A stretch of 64,000 nucleotides of DNA from Eriocheir sinensis. Taxonomy: Eukaryota > Arthropoda > Malacostraca > Decapoda > Varunidae. Of the stretch, positions 12,587 to 24,716 are shown in pieces. Every line of letters starts with the position of its first letter. The first letter of the stretch is position 1. Location: positions 10,309,234 through 10,373,233 of the forward strand of contig NC_066531.1 of NCBI RefSeq assembly GCF_024679095.1, written 5' to 3'. Both the position numbers and the translations under genes were made by a program. Under the pieces are notes generated by a model. That model was not told the DNA's origin. It ran no database searches and saw nothing but the letters and a program-made list of their open reading frames with translations.

Positions 12587-12956
12587 AAAATTACTCGTCG
12601 TAACACTGGTGGATAATAAAACAGCAGCCGAGAAGCAGTGTGGTGGCCTGGATGAGATGCAGGCTGTCCTTTTCCCTTCTGAGGTCAGCCTTGATCTGCC
12701 TGAGGAGAATCAAGTCACCTGCACACAAAACCACCCACATTGCCGACCTGGACTTTGAGGCGACGGTGGTTGATAGCCGTATCAACCTCAGGCTCTGTCA
12801 GCTTAAGAACAATATGTTTAATCATGTTTGTAATTCAAAATAAAGATGGTTGTCGGCTACAGCATTGGCGGGTTGGGGCCAATGAATTACTTTGTGAAAG
12901 GATATGAGAAAAAATACCTCTTAAAACGCAACTCTAATGGATGGAGGCTGTATTTA
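12587..12956 (+). mobile_element. LINE family R, 3' part of an interrupted copy
   Basis: Resumes with a frame reading KQQPRSSVVAWMRCRLSFSL, aligning to HQPRSHVVAWMRCRLSFSLL at about 17826-17885. The 3' UTR ends with TGGAGGCTGTATTTAAAAA, followed at once by (GTA)n. Confidence 0.7.
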
Positions 12957-12958
12957 AA

Positions 12959-13009
<51 letters not shown>

Positions 13010-13106
13010 TAGCAGTAGTAATACTGGTAGTAGTAGTAGTAGCAGTAGTAGTAGTAGTAGTAGTAGTAGTTGTAGTAATAGTAGTAGTAGTAGTACTAGT
13101 AATAGT
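12957..13106. repeat. (GTA)n microsatellite
   Basis: Imperfect GTA array between the 3' end of family R (left) and the 5' truncation of a family A copy (right). Confidence 0.95.
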
Positions 13107-15591
13107 GAACAAGCCTACAATTTTGCTCTCCTCAACGACCTAGAGCAGTTGCTTCAGCACCCTACTCGTATTCCCGACCGTCTTGGAGACAGGCCCAACA
13201 TTCTAGACCTCTTCCTTACCTCTAATCCTTCTGCTTACTCTGTCAAACTGTTCTCTCCGTTGGGCTCCTCCGATCATAACCTTATTTCTGTATCCTGTCC
13301 TATCGCTCCTGTACATCCTCTGGACCCGCCGAAGAGGCGATGCTTCTGGCATTTTGCTTCAGCTCGGTGGGACGACCTGAGGATGTACTTTTCCGATTTC
13401 CCGTGGAATGATTACTTCTTCCAGGAGAGACCCCTCTGTGTGTGCTCAGCGCATCACAGAGGTGATTGTCTCTGGAATGGAGGCATACATTCCACGTACT
13501 TTCTCTACTCCTCATGCTAAAAAGCCTTGGTTTAATCACGCTTGTTCTCGTGCTATAAAAGATAGAGAGGCAGCTCACAAGAGGTTCCAGAGCCTTTGAA
13601 CTCCCACTAACTTAGATCTTACATTTCAGCCCGGAATCGTGCCAAATCTACTCTCCGACTTACCAAAACTTCTTTTATTAATAGAAAATGTCAACACCTT
13701 GCTCCTTCTAATTCTTCCCGTGACTTCTGGCATCTAGCCAAAAATATCTCTTCCAATTTCACTTCTTCCTCTTTCCCTCCTCTCCTTAACCCTGACGGCA
13801 GCACTGCCGTCTCATCTGTCTCTAAGGCTGAACTCTTCGCTCAAACTTTCTGTAAGAACTCCACCCTGGACGATTCTAGGCATATTCCTCCTACTCATCC
13901 CCCTCTGACTCCTTTATGCCTGTTATTAAGATTCTTCCAAATGATGTTTTCTATGCCCTCTCTGGCCTCAACTCTCAGAAGGCTTATGGACCTGATGGAG
14001 TGCCTCCTATTGTCCTTAAAAACTGTGCTTCTGTGCTGACACCCTGTCTGGTCAAACTCTTTCGTCTCTGCCTATCAACATCTATCTTTCCTTCCTGCTG
14101 GAAGTATACCTTTGTACAGCCTGTGCCTGAGAAGGGTGACCGTTCCAATCCCTCAAACTACCGCCCTATAGGTTTACTTTCCTGTCTGTCTAAAGCTTTT
14201 GAATCAATCCTTAACCGGAAGATTCAAAAGAACCTTTCCACTTCTAACCTTCTATCTGATCGCCAGTATGGATTCCGCAAGGGGCGTTCTACTGGCGATC
14301 TTCTTGCTCTCTTAACTGACTCTTGGTCATCCTCTCTTAGCCGTTTCGGTGAAACTTTCTCTGTTGCGCTAGACATATCGAAAGCCTTCGATAGAGTCTG
14401 GCACCAGTCTTTGCTTTCTAAACTGCCCTCTTTCGGATTCTATTTTCCTCTCCGTTCCTTTATCTCCAGTTTCCTTTCCGGCCGTTCTATCTCTGCGGTG
14501 GTAGATGGTCACTGCTCTTCCCCTAAATCTATTAACAGTGGCGTTCCACAGGACTCTGTCCTATCACCCACTCTCTTCCTGTTATTCATCAATGATGTTC
14601 TTTCCATAACAAACTGTCCTGTCCATTCATACGCCGACGACTCCACTCTGCATTATTCAACTTCTTTCAACAGAAGACCAACACATCAGGAAGTACACGA
14701 CTGCAGACTGGAGGCTGCAGAACGCTTAACCTCAGACCTTGCTATCATTTCCGATTGGGGCAGAAGGAACCTTGTGTCCTTCAATGCCTCAAAAACACAA
14801 TTTCTCCACCTATCAACTCGACACAATCTTCCAAACACCTATCCCCTATTCTTCGACAACACTCAGCTGTCACCTTATTCAACACTAAACATCCTCGGTC
14901 TATCCTTAACTCAAAATCTCAACTGGAAACTTCATATCTCCTCTCTTGCTAAATCAGCTTCCTCGATGTTGGGCATTCTGTATCGTTTCCGCAAGTTCTT
15001 CTCCCCCGCGCAGTTGCTATCCATATACAGGAGCCTTGTCCGCCCTCATATGGAGTATGCATCTCACGTGTGGGGGGGATCCACTCACACAGCTCTTCTG
15101 GACAGAGTGGAGGCTAAGGCTCTTCGTCTCATCAGCTCTCCTCCTCCTACTGATAGCCTTTTACCTCTTAAATTCCGCCGCGATGTTGCCTCTTTTTCTA
15201 TCTTCTATCGATATTTCCACGCTGACTGCTCTTCTGAACTTGCTAACTGCATGCCTCCCCCCCTCCCGTGGCCCCGCTGCACACGTCTTTCTACTCATGC
15301 TCATCCCTACACTGTCCAAACCCCTTATGCAAGAGTTAACCAGCATCCTCACTCTTTCATCCCTCACGCTGGTAAACTCTGGAACAACCTTCCTTCATCT
15401 GTATTTCCTCCTGCCTACGACTTGAACTCTTTCAAGAGGAGGGTATCAGGACACCTCTCCTTCCGAAATTGATCTTTCTTTCGGCCACCTCTTTTAATTC
15501 TTTTTTGGGAGCAGCGAGTAGCGGGCTTTTTTTTATTATTGTTTTCTTTTTTTGTGTGCCCTTGAGCTCCCTCCTTTGTTGTAAAAAAAAA
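13107..15591 (+). mobile_element. LINE family A, 5'-truncated, with nearly intact RT
   Basis: Starts inside the endonuclease domain ([19 protein letters not shown]) at the edge of (GTA)n and ends at TTGTTGTAAAAAAAAAA followed by (GTA)n. The open frame 13916-15472 (518 residues) covers the RT: NYRPIGLLSCLSKAFES, GFRKGRSTGDLLALL, LDISKAFDRVWHQSL (first catalytic Asp), GVPQDSVLSP (family form GVPQGS, so Gly to Asp), HSYADDSTLHYS (catalytic YADD), and the C-terminal GKLWNNLPSSVFPPAYDL. A frameshift near 13430 and a stop near 13600 break the endonuclease-RT linker. 5' truncation is normal for target-primed insertion. Confidence 0.92.
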
Positions 15592-15627
15592 AGTAGTAGT
15601 AGTAGTAATAGTAGTAGTAGTAGTAAC

Positions 15628-15680
<53 letters not shown>

Positions 15681-15891
15681 AAGTAACATGGAAACATGGA
15701 AACATGGACTAGCAGGCAGCAGAAAGCCTTTTGGCCCATAACTAGGCTGCCTGCGTTCAGTGATTTAATCAATCCATTTGCCATAGGAGTGGCTTGCAGG
15801 GAAGGATTAAAGCTTTTGTGTATCTACTCTTGGGAAGTAGTAGTAGTAGTAGCAGTAGTAGTAGTAGTAGTAGTAGGATTATCATTATTAC

Positions 15892-15940
<49 letters not shown>

Positions 15941-16010
15941 TTTATTATGATTATGATTATGATTATGATTACCAGTAGTAGTAGTAGTAGTAGTAGTCGT
16001 AGTAGGATTA

Positions 16011-16057
<47 letters not shown>

Positions 16058-16084
16058 TTTATTATGATTATGATTATGATTACC

Positions 16085-16124
<40 letters not shown>

Positions 16125-16256
16125 ACAGTAGTAGTAACAGTAGTAGTAGTAGTAACAGTAGTAGTAGTAGTAGAAAGTAGTAGTAGTAGTAGTAGCTGTA
16201 ATAGTAGTAGTAGTAGCAGTAGTAGTAGTAGTACTAGTAGCTGTAATAGTAGTAGC

Positions 16257-16294
<38 letters not shown>

Positions 16295-16368
16295 AAAGTA
16301 GTAGTAGTAGTTGTAGCTGTAATAGTAGTAGTAGTAGTAGTAGTACTAGTAGCTGTAATAGTAGTAGC

Positions 16369-16427
<59 letters not shown>

Positions 16428-16487
16428 CTGTAATAGTAGTAGCTGTAATAGTAGTAGTAGTAGTAGTAGTAGTACTAGTAGCTGTAA

Positions 16488-16541
<54 letters not shown>

Positions 16542-16543
16542 GC
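15592..16543. repeat. Composite (GTA)n / (ATT)n triplet-repeat block
   Basis: About 950 bp of GTA, AAT/ATT and ATG triplets. A block of GGATTATCATTATTA, (ATT)n and (GATTAT)n followed by ACCAGTAGTAG occurs twice (about 15877-15975 and 16008-16090). A non-repeat island at 15685-15835 contains GGAAACATGGACTAGCAGGC; its origin is not recognised. Confidence 0.9.
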
Positions 16544-18206
16544 CCTGAGATAGGATGCATCCCTGGCGCCACCAAGTCTGTCCTTGTTGTCAAACCTGAA
16601 CATTATGACCGTGCCGCGGAAAGTATTATGGGAAGTGGCGTCATTGTGACAAGGGACGGACAAGGCCACTTGAGTGCAGTGATCGGGACAGAGGTATGTA
16701 GGAGGGAGTACGTAGGAGACAAGGTGGCTGGGTGGGTGAAGGAAATAGAGGCTTTGTCTGCCATTGCGAAGACTGAGCCACACGCTGCCTATTCAGCGTA
16801 CACCCACGGCATCCAACATCGGTGGACGTTCCTGATGCGCACCATCCCCGGCATCAGTCGACTCCTCCGACCACTGGAAAATTCCGACAAGAATGTATTC
16901 CTGCCGGTGCTGGTGAAATCTCATGCTTTGAGGGAGGTTGAGAGGGATATGCTAACACTTCTTCCAAGACTGGGTGGAATGGGGATCACCAACCCTGAGA
17001 AGCTGGTTGATAAGGAAAACCAAAACTCAATCAGCCTTACCAGGTCACTCATCAACAGGATCATCGCTCAGGAGGCAGAGGGCGAGATAGACCAAACAGA
17101 AATAAGAGAAATAAAAAGAAAAATCTCAGAAGAAAGGCAACACGACCAAAAAGACGAGCTGGACCGTCTTACACACCACCTGTTCACAGAAATGGGTAGA
17201 AAAATACACACAGCACAAGAGGCAGGCGCCTCTAACTGGCTAACGTCAATACCAATCAGAGCAAAAGGCTTCAGCCTCAACAAACAAGAATTTGTCGACG
17301 CTGTTGCTCTGAGATATGGCTGGCCGATTGAGGGACTGCCTGATCTCTGTGCATGTGGATCACCAAATGATGTCACCCACACCACGAGATGTAAAAAGGG
17401 AGGCTTCGTCTGTATTTGACACGATGAAGTGAGGGATCTGACAGCCAGCATGCTCGGGGAGGTATGCCAAGACGTCACTACCGAGCCGGCACTGCTTCCC
17501 CTGGACGGCGAACACCTTCGGTACAGGACGGCCAATACCTCACAGGAGGCACGGGTTGATGTAAGTGCCCGCGGATTCTGGGTGCGCGGACAGCGGGCGT
17601 TCATGGACATCCGCATATTCGACCCGATGGCTGCCTGTCACCGTGAGCTGCCCCTGGAAGCCGCCCACCAGAGGAACGAGCAGAAGACAAGGGCATACGG
17701 TGAAAGAATCCAACATGTGGATCAGGGCCGGTTCACCCCCCTCGCCTTCACCACATCCGGCGGGATGGGTCCCAGGGCCCGATGCTTCTATGCACGACTC
17801 GTGGAACTAATCTCAGAAAAGAAGCATCAGCCAAGGAGCCACGTTGTCGCCTGGATGAGGTGTCGCCTCTCGTTCTCCCTGCTCAGGTCGGCCATCCTAT
17901 GTCTCAGGGGCACCAGACACTCTGGCCCAAAAGCCACCAACATCTCCAATATGGACTATGAAACCATAGTGGTGGAGAGTGACATTAGGGTGGGTCGGGA
18001 GTGACTTGAGTAGGGAAGGAAAGGGGGATCTAGACGCAATAGATGATAGGTGATTTAGTGTCAGGTAGTATGAGTGATATGGTTGGATGCCACAGTCATT
18101 AGCGAACAGAGTTGGGGCTAATGACCTCCATGCTATGGAGCCATCCATGATTATGTGTCGGGAAAATAAACATGGGTGGAGGTATCATTTATGTAATAGA
18201 AAAAAA
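16544..18206 (+). mobile_element. LINE family R, 5'-truncated copy with nuclease-like C-terminus
   Basis: One frame is open from about 16546 to 18004 except for a single TGA at 17417-17419. It has a post-RT thumb-like region (SLNKQEFVDAVALRYGWPIE), a C-x-C-x7-H-x3-C knuckle (CACGSPNDVTHTTRC, about 17350-17394), then RVDV...DIRIF (about 17548-17620) and FTTSGGMGPRA. A CCHC knuckle followed by a D-x(13-15)-D core is the layout of the restriction-like endonuclease of early-branching LINEs (R2/NeSL/CRE groups), which cut specific targets. The clade is not certain and another RT element type is possible. The RT core itself is absent because of 5' truncation at the (GTA)n edge. Confidence 0.65.
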
Positions 18207-18335
18207 AAGTAGTAATAGTAGTAGCAGTAGTAGTAGTAGAAGTAGTTGTAATGTCAGTATATATTTGTAGTAGTAGCAGTAGTGGTAATAGTGTAAGTTG
18301 TAATAACTGTGTCGGTTGTAGTAGAAGCATCCGCA
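18207..18335. repeat. (GTA)n microsatellite
   Basis: Imperfect GTA repeats that directly follow the A-rich 3' end of family R. Confidence 0.85.
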
Positions 18336-18546
18336 GAAGATGTTGCTACAGCAGCCTTTGAACTAGACTAATGTTATTATTACTATGATTAAGGTTTCTT
18401 CCACTTCTTCTATTACCAATTCTTGCTCAACTAGACGCAGTGCATGCCTACGTTTTGTTACAATGTCACAAACACTAATGACATACGAGCATATACAGTT
18501 AATGCTGCTGGCGGCAACTGGCACTTGTGATAAAGCATGAATGAGG

Positions 18547-18870
18547 TGGGTAGGCGGTGGTTGAATGGACAGCAAGACGGCCCCGCGTTCAGGAGGACGC
18601 GAGTTCAATCCCCGACCGGTGCCACCAAGCTGGGATATTTCAGCCGCCGCCGAATGGCTTAAAACTACCCACATGCTGTCCAGAAGACCACCTATCAACC
18701 CGGACTCTAGATTCTAGGATTAAAGATGAGCTCCGGGAGGGCAGCATGAGCCAATGCAAGATGGCGCCACTATAAACACTCGCTTGCGCCAGAACGGGCT
18801 GGGCCGACCATCAGGACCCACCGGGAAGAAGCCTACCAGCGCAATATGCCACGACGTAAAAAAAAAATGA
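18547..18870 (+). mobile_element. SINE-1 copy 2
   Basis: Full-length copy with head GCGGTGGTTGAATGGACAGC, B box GAGTTCAATCCCC, core and tail ACGTAAAAAAAAATGA. It has a single ACCATCAGGACCCACCGGG module. Confidence 0.9.
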
Positions 18871-19229
18871 AGGGTTGCATTGTGTATGAGAGCCTTTTGC
18901 AAGTCACGCAGTTAAGTTCTCATTTGTCTGGCCAGTACTTTTCCTACACCCACTCGAGTACCACGGCTTTGTTCCCACATAAATCGTGAAGTAGCCTTGG
19001 CTTGTAAATATTTTGACTGACCTTCCTCCCACAGGTGCAGTCAAAACTATCATCACGTATTGATCAGCGGCACCATCTCGTGTTGATAAGCAGGCAGATA
19101 AAGGTAAGTATGCCAAGGGCCAAATGACTTGCAGAATTAGTGGTATTAACAACTTTTCTACAACTACTACTGATATTATTTTTAGTATAAATGTTATTAG
19201 TATTAGCAGCAGTAGTAGTAGTAGTAGTG
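18871..19229. other. Spacer with short GTA repeats, no gene seen
   Basis: Unique-looking sequence with a short (GTA)n at about 19203-19228 just before SINE-1 copy 3. Confidence 0.5.
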
Positions 19230-19572
19230 AATCGACAGAGTAACAGCACCGCGTCCAGGAGGACGCGAGTTCAATCCCCGTCCGGTGCCACCAAGCTGGG
19301 ATTTTTCAGCCGCCGCCGAGTGGCTTAAAACGACCCACATGCTGTCCAGAAGACCACCTATCAACCCGGACTCTAGATTCTAGGATTAAAGATGAGCTCC
19401 GGGAGGGCAGCATGAGCCAATGCAAGATGGCGCCACTATAAACACTCGCCTGCGCCAGAACGGGCTGGGCCGACCATCAGGACCCACCGGGAAGAAGCCT
19501 TGGGTCGACCATCAGGCCCCACCGGGAAGAAGCCTACCGGCGCTATAGGCCGCGACGTAAAAAAAATAAATA
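19230..19572 (+). mobile_element. SINE-1 copy 3
   Basis: Starts with a shortened head (AATCGACAGAGTAACAGCAC), then CGCGAGTTCAATCCCCGTCC, the shared core, a doubled GACCATCAGG module and tail ACGTAAAAAAAATAAATAAA. The divergent head matches the inverted copy at 22266-22626 (CTGTCGAGTCAG), marking a subfamily. Confidence 0.88.
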
Positions 19573-19755
19573 AATAAATAAAATAAAAAGTAGTAGTAGA
19601 AATAATCGTAGCAGTAGTAGTAGTAGTAGGAATAGTTGTAGTAGTAATAGTAAGTAATGCATAGTAATTGTAGTAGTAGCAGTGGTAATAATGATTTCAG
19701 TAGTAGTAGTTGTTGTGGGAATGGTAGGGTTGGTGGTAGTTGAAGTAACTATATA
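19573..19755. repeat. Imperfect (GTA)n tract
   Basis: Follows the SINE-1 A-rich tail; GTA units with many substitutions. Confidence 0.8.
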
Positions 19756-20025
19756 GACGCCTCCGCCTTGCAGAGGTTAGCGTCACTGACTACGAGTCGT
19801 CAGCCCACCCAGTTCATCATCCTTCCCTACGAGATAGCCGATAAATGGATGCCTGGTGAAACCTGGCTAAGGTACAACGTGATAACCCGGTTGTTCCACT
19901 GGTCCCGTATCGGGTTAAGGTTTCTCTCCTACCACAGGCTCTCGGGGGTAAGTAGACGGAGCACCGCCACCACGAGCAGCTTGTGTGTATTCTCCCAGCT
20001 CCACCTTTACCGTATTTCTACTACA
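19756..20025 (+). mobile_element. Degraded tRNA-derived SINE (family SINE-5)
   Basis: The start CGCCTCCGCCTTGCAGAGGT resembles a tRNA 5' half and CCCACCCAGTTCATCATCC a decayed B box. The body has GCCTGGTGAAACCTGGCTAA. Only one copy is in the window, so the family call is tentative. Confidence 0.45.
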
Positions 20026-20215
20026 ACTACTGCTACTGCTACTACAACTACTACCACCGCTACTCCTACCATTACTACCTCTACTACTATTACGACTAAT
20101 GCTGCTACTAATATTACTGCTATACTACTATTTTTGTTGCTACTACTAAAATTACTACTTATAATAATAATAATACGAGACTTATTATTACTACAACAAT
20201 AAAAACATTTACAGC
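20026..20215. repeat. (CTA)n / (ATA)n imperfect triplet tract
   Basis: Runs of ACTACTACT and TTACTAC with substitutions; same triplet family as the GTA arrays, opposite strand. Confidence 0.85.
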
Positions 20216-20509
20216 TGCAACAACAACAATAACATCTATTACGACTACTACTACTTGCATTGAGAACATCTCAGTATGCCCTCATATTCCATGCTCAGTT
20301 ATTGTTAGTCGTAAGTATTAAGGTTTAACGTGAACTTTTGTATTTCTGTGGTGTTTTGTGGTGTTAATAATATTAAGATGAAGCTTCGTAATTGTGTGGT
20401 GTTTTTTTAATTATATTATACAGGAATGATCTTTGATAGGCGGGTATGCGTAGTCATTTGTAGGGTCGATTACGCATTGAGTTGTTCTCGTGAGAGGGTG
20501 AGAGGAATG
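20216..20509. other. Spacer, no gene seen
   Basis: AT-rich unique-looking sequence between a triplet tract and a LINE remnant. Confidence 0.4.
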
Positions 20510-22265
20510 CAACGTGGCAGATTGGGAGCCCTACGTGGCGACTCCTCGTCTCGGTGAGTTTTTTGCAACTGATAATAGGTTTGTTGTTGCAACACTCAAG
20601 CCCAAGCTATCTCAGGTCATGAGGAATCTAGAGATTAAACAATATTGTAATCTTTCTGGAGTGACTGAAATATCTGCCATGAGATCAGGAGTGTGCTGTA
20701 TCAGCCTCAAATCGGTTAAATGTGTTCAGCTTCCTTGAAGACCCTTTAGAACTGTAGGGTACTTTCAAACGTAGGAGTGCATTGGAGAGGGCTCGATAAC
20801 TACGAGTGGGTTTACCTCTGGGAGACGATGGAAGATATCGAGAAGAGTCACGCTGCTAAGCTTGCTAAGAGTCGATAAAAATATAAAGCTCTGTCACGTA
20901 GGACTAGACCTCTCTTGAGGAGAGACAAGGATATATATGTCAAGAGTCTCGCTCAGGATGCCGAAGGCTATTTAAATGGAAATGCCCTCCGACATGCTTA
21001 CCGAGCCCTGTAGTAGCTCCGCTATAAGCCTCCCTCTCAGTCATCCGATCAGTAGACGGTTGTCTCGCGCCAGACATGGATGGGCATAGGGATCTATGGA
21101 CTGAGTTGTACACAGCGGACGATACGCGAGAGCAGCTTTCAGCTGCTGGGGTGCTGATGGTTGATGCTGCTCTACCCATCGAAGCAAGCACATCATCTCT
21201 TGATGATGTCAGAGAGACTGAGGCCAGGTGTAGATGTGAAGAGGCACTTGGTGTCTGTACCATAAATGCGAAACTTTTAAAGGCTGAATACAAGGCAGCT
21301 TGTATGCGGTCTAGACTGCGGTATGGGAATCTGATACCATTTTTCCTGACTCGAAGAGGGGCTGGTCAACCCTATCGGGAACAGGAAAGGGGACCGACAA
21401 GACTGCAGCAACTACTGTGGTTTTACGCTGCTCAGCGTGCCAGGCAAGGTACTTGCCCATCTATTGCCCATGCGAATTCGCAGCTGGAGAGACCTGAACA
21501 GCCCTGGTTTACGCCTGGTAAGTCGACAACTGATCGTATCTTATTATACCCTCTATTGGTGGTGCACCGACGTGAGTTTTGACTTGGGATGCTTGCAGCA
21601 TATATAAATATTTATAAGTCGTTTAATTCAGTGCCTTGCAAGGCACTCTAGAATCACCCGCGATACCGCGAGAATCTTACAGGGATTGTTGGTCTACCGA
21701 CTAGTCTGTACTGATGATGAGAGTGCTGTGAAGTGTAAGGGACGCGTGTACAACTACTTTACCGCGAAAGCGAAAGTGATCCAGGGCTTTGTCCTTGTCC
21801 CAGCACTTTTATACACTTGTATGGGCTGGGTACTTGGCAGAGTTGTGGATCAGAGTTATTGGGGAGCATCTATTAGCAGTCCCAGGATCACTTACCTTTT
21901 TTTGCCGATGATGAAGTAATTCTTGCGGAGTTGTTGGAAATTTTGGAGATGGCTCTTGAGGCACTGCACGAGGAGTCGATACCCTTGATACTCCAGGCTT
22001 CCCTGCCCAAAAGCAAGGTACAGGTATTTCGAAGTTTATTAGATGAAGTAGTTCAGTATAATCTGTTCACGCGTGTGGCACAGATATTAAGGAAAATTGT
22101 ACATATTGTGGTAGCATAGTGCAAAACAGTGGTGAGTCTCCTTACGAAGTTTTACAGCGGATTGCTTTGGCCTACAGTGTTAACGACTCGCTCATCACGA
22201 GTATATATCATTTTCGATACCTAAGCTGAAGGAAAAAGAGTCAGATCTTCAATTCACTTGTGTCC
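20510..22265 (+). mobile_element. RTE-like LINE remnant (family C)
   Basis: Several frames match one known APE-LINE type in order: the endonuclease end TDNRFVVATLKPKL (about 20566), the pre-RT region MVDAALPIEASTSSLDDVRE and LGVCTINAKLLKAEY (21160-21290), the RT motif RPEQPWFTPGKSTTDRIL (about 21492-21542), then GWVLGRVVDQSYWGAS (about 21825) and MALEALHEESIPL near 21950. In intact relatives this is an endonuclease plus reverse transcriptase of about 1000 residues. Here large internal deletions, stops and frameshifts leave only islands. The clade assignment is from memory of the motif style. Confidence 0.7.
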
Positions 22266-22626
22266 TTTGTCTTTTTTATTAACGTCGCGGCCTATTGCGC
22301 CGGTAGGCTTCTTCCCAATGGGGCCTCATGGTCGGCCCAAGGCTTCTTCCCGGTGGGGCCTGATGGTCGGCCCAGCCCGTTCTGGTGCAGGCGAGTGTTT
22401 ATTGTGGCGCCATCTTGCATTGGCTCATGCTGCCCTCCCGGAGCTCATCTTTAATCCTAGAATCTAGAGTCCGGGTTGATAGGTGGTCTTCTGGACAGCA
22501 TGTGGGTCGTTTTAAGCCACTCGGCAGCGGCTGAAAAATCCCAACTTGGTGGCACCGGACGGGGATTGAACTCGCGTCCTCCTGAACGCGGCGCCGTCAC
22601 TCTGTCGAGTCAGCCACCGCCTCCAT
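22266..22626 (-). mobile_element. SINE-1 copy 4 (inverted)
   Basis: Inverse of copy 3 in detail: the tail end faces 22266 and the head faces 22626, with GACAGAGTGACGGCGCCGCG on the - strand. It carries a partly tripled GACCATCAGG module. Inserted into the family C LINE. Confidence 0.9.
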
Positions 22627-22810
22627 CAAAGAGACAACCTCGAATAGAGGAGGTCAAGAGGATACCCACGTTGTTCGTGACTCGAGCAAGTCGAGATCCC
22701 GTCGTCATGCCCTGAGGATGGGTGGGTGGGGGGGGGTATGAAGACTTGCCAGTGGGGACTGCCTTCGTCAGGTGGACGAGGCGACATGCCCCCGAAAAAT
22801 GCCCCTATTG
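22627..22810 (+). mobile_element. RTE-like LINE remnant (family C), 3' end
   Basis: Contains CAGTGGGGACTGCCTTCGTC, GAGGCGACATGCCCCC and a short tail ATTGATTGACTGA, in the position expected for the 3' end of the family C element after the SINE-1 insertion. Confidence 0.55.
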
Positions 22811-23152
22811 ATTGACTGAGAAAATTATGAGCATATAAAGAATGTTATATAAAGCAAGGTTGTAGAAGGGATAGATTTATATTGCTAGCAGGCTCAATAG
22901 TGTAGCTACCATAATTATATTGATATCAGATATCAAGGAAAACTACATTTCAGGCAACTTTAATGGTGGGGAATGGTTAGCAAGAGGATGAGAATTGATA
23001 AAATGAGATTCTTTGACACTAATCTGTTTATTTATAAATTATTTAATAACCAATGTGTGACAACGTCATGGGATTACTGAGCACATGTCGGTAGTAAATT
23101 TATACAAATAGACTCTAACTTGGCTCCTAAGTGACAGTCTTTATCCTTTCAG
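22811..23152. other. Upstream of coding exon 1; splice acceptor at its end
   Basis: No repeat was recognised. The last bases, TTATCCTTTCAG, are a strong 3' splice site two bases before the ATG at 23155, so at least one untranslated exon is expected further upstream. Confidence 0.5.
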
Positions 23153-23154
23153 AA

Positions 23155-23324
23155 ATGGCTGAGGATTCGTCATTCATCTGGCTTCGGCCGGCCACGGATT
23201 TTGAGGCTGTTCTGAACTCTGCCAACAAAAAAGGCTATTTCGTAACTGTGTATGGGTTAACGTTACGCTCCGCTGTGCCCCTCACCGAAGACCACATCAA
23301 ACGTGCACTGCTGCACACCTTCAG
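23155..23324 (+). CDS. Exon 1 of condensation / acyltransferase-fold gene
   Basis: The coding start is the ATG at 23155, two bases after a strong acceptor (TCCTTTCAG). It encodes 56 residues plus two bases: MAEDSSFIWLRPATDFEAVL, then a segment with KGYFVTVYGLTLRSAVPLTE and DHIKRALLHTF. This is the usual opening of alcohol-acyltransferase-like proteins, where an LTExxIxxAL helix precedes the first strand of the fold. The donor chosen is AG|GTTCGT at 23325, because it gives phase 2, the phase exon 2 needs. A stronger-looking GTAAGT six bases later would put a stop in exon 2. Confidence 0.85.
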
Positions 23325-24716
23325 GTTCGTAAGTAGCTCAAGTGTACGATAATAACAAGTTAAACTTCCTATTTCTTTCAGTGTGGATATCCTGATGTTA
23401 CATGTTGTCGTCCTTCTCTTCTTCCTAAACTCCTGCTCAGTATCATCTTCGTCCTCATTTTAGAGTCTCACCCTTTGAACCACATTATAACGTATAAGCT
23501 ATCTACTTCTCAGTATGGAACGACAGGCAGTTCCACTTAACTTTAAAATTCAACATATTTCAAATAATATGCTAGGAACAAAATTGTATTTTTATAGTTT
23601 ATTTTCTTGTATTTTTTTTTTTTTTTACTTATAAAAAAAGGGGGTTCACTTTTTTTATAACTTAAAAATAAAATACTTGAAATTCTCTATCTTACATTTC
23701 AGACGGAGGAAGAGTTAGGGAATAGGCTGAGTAACAAATGTTGAAAAAAAATTGTGCAGTTTGGTAAATAAATAAATTTGGGATTCATTTTTAAAACGCC
23801 CAAAAGTAGATTCTTGAAAAATTAGCGTGGACAAAAACATTACATATTACTCCATATCTCACAAAGTATTAGACTTATCTTTATGGAATCTGGTAAGTGT
23901 CATCTTTGTCATGTGGTCATGTAACCCTGAGAAAATGGTAGTTGTAGCTGAACTCTCGTAGAAGTAGGAGATTAATATGTTTCTGGCGTTTAGCGGTAAT
24001 AGCTTACTTCACCCTCGGGATCATCGGAACATAAGTTTCATGTGTGTTTTTTTGTTTACCAGAGGTAGGCCGCTTCTCCACACTCTACCGAAGTTCCTAG
24101 CAAGTATTTAGAAGCTTCCTGTAGCTTATTGAGCTCCAGAAGCTTTCTTTGCTCGCTCCAATGGTCTGTGGGGTGCCTTGGCTTGTCTTTCTAGTCTATA
24201 ATAGTTTTCAATGGTAAAAAAATTATCTAAAACATAGCTCTGGAGGTCATAGTAAACACTCCTTGTCATGAGTGGTTGCTCTCCTGGAATACTCATCATG
24301 TTTGCAAAGAATTAGCAACAAGTTTGACATTATTTTCAGAAAATTTGCCATCTCTGACTGTCTGTGGAGAGTCACAGTGGCATACTTTGCACTTTACATG
24401 CAACCAAGTGCCTTGGATATGATTGTCAACTTCAGTCTGGATAATCAAGCTGGGCATGCTTCACTGAGAGCCTCAAACATTTCAATAATGTAATTTTTAA
24501 TTGTGTAATTTTCTGTAATGACAACTAATGTTTTTTTTCACTGCAGCCCTGATGTAACAGCTCAATATGTCTTGCCAGGGGGCTGGCTGATTGAGTGGGT
24601 GACTGGCTTGCTGGATCATGTGGCACTCGGCTGTCCTATTTTCCTTCTTCTTCCTCTTCCTGGTCCCTCTCCCCTGTGCTAACCTCTCAAGTATCTGCTT
24701 GAGTGCCTCATGTTCA
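23325..24716. other. Intron 1, unique-looking part
   Basis: AT-rich, with homopolymer runs near 23610-23640. No second gene or recognised repeat seen before the SINE-2 array. Confidence 0.5.

Noticed and set aside
13916..15472. 518-residue frame as a host gene
   Set aside because: It is the RT of LINE family A, with several other copies in the window.
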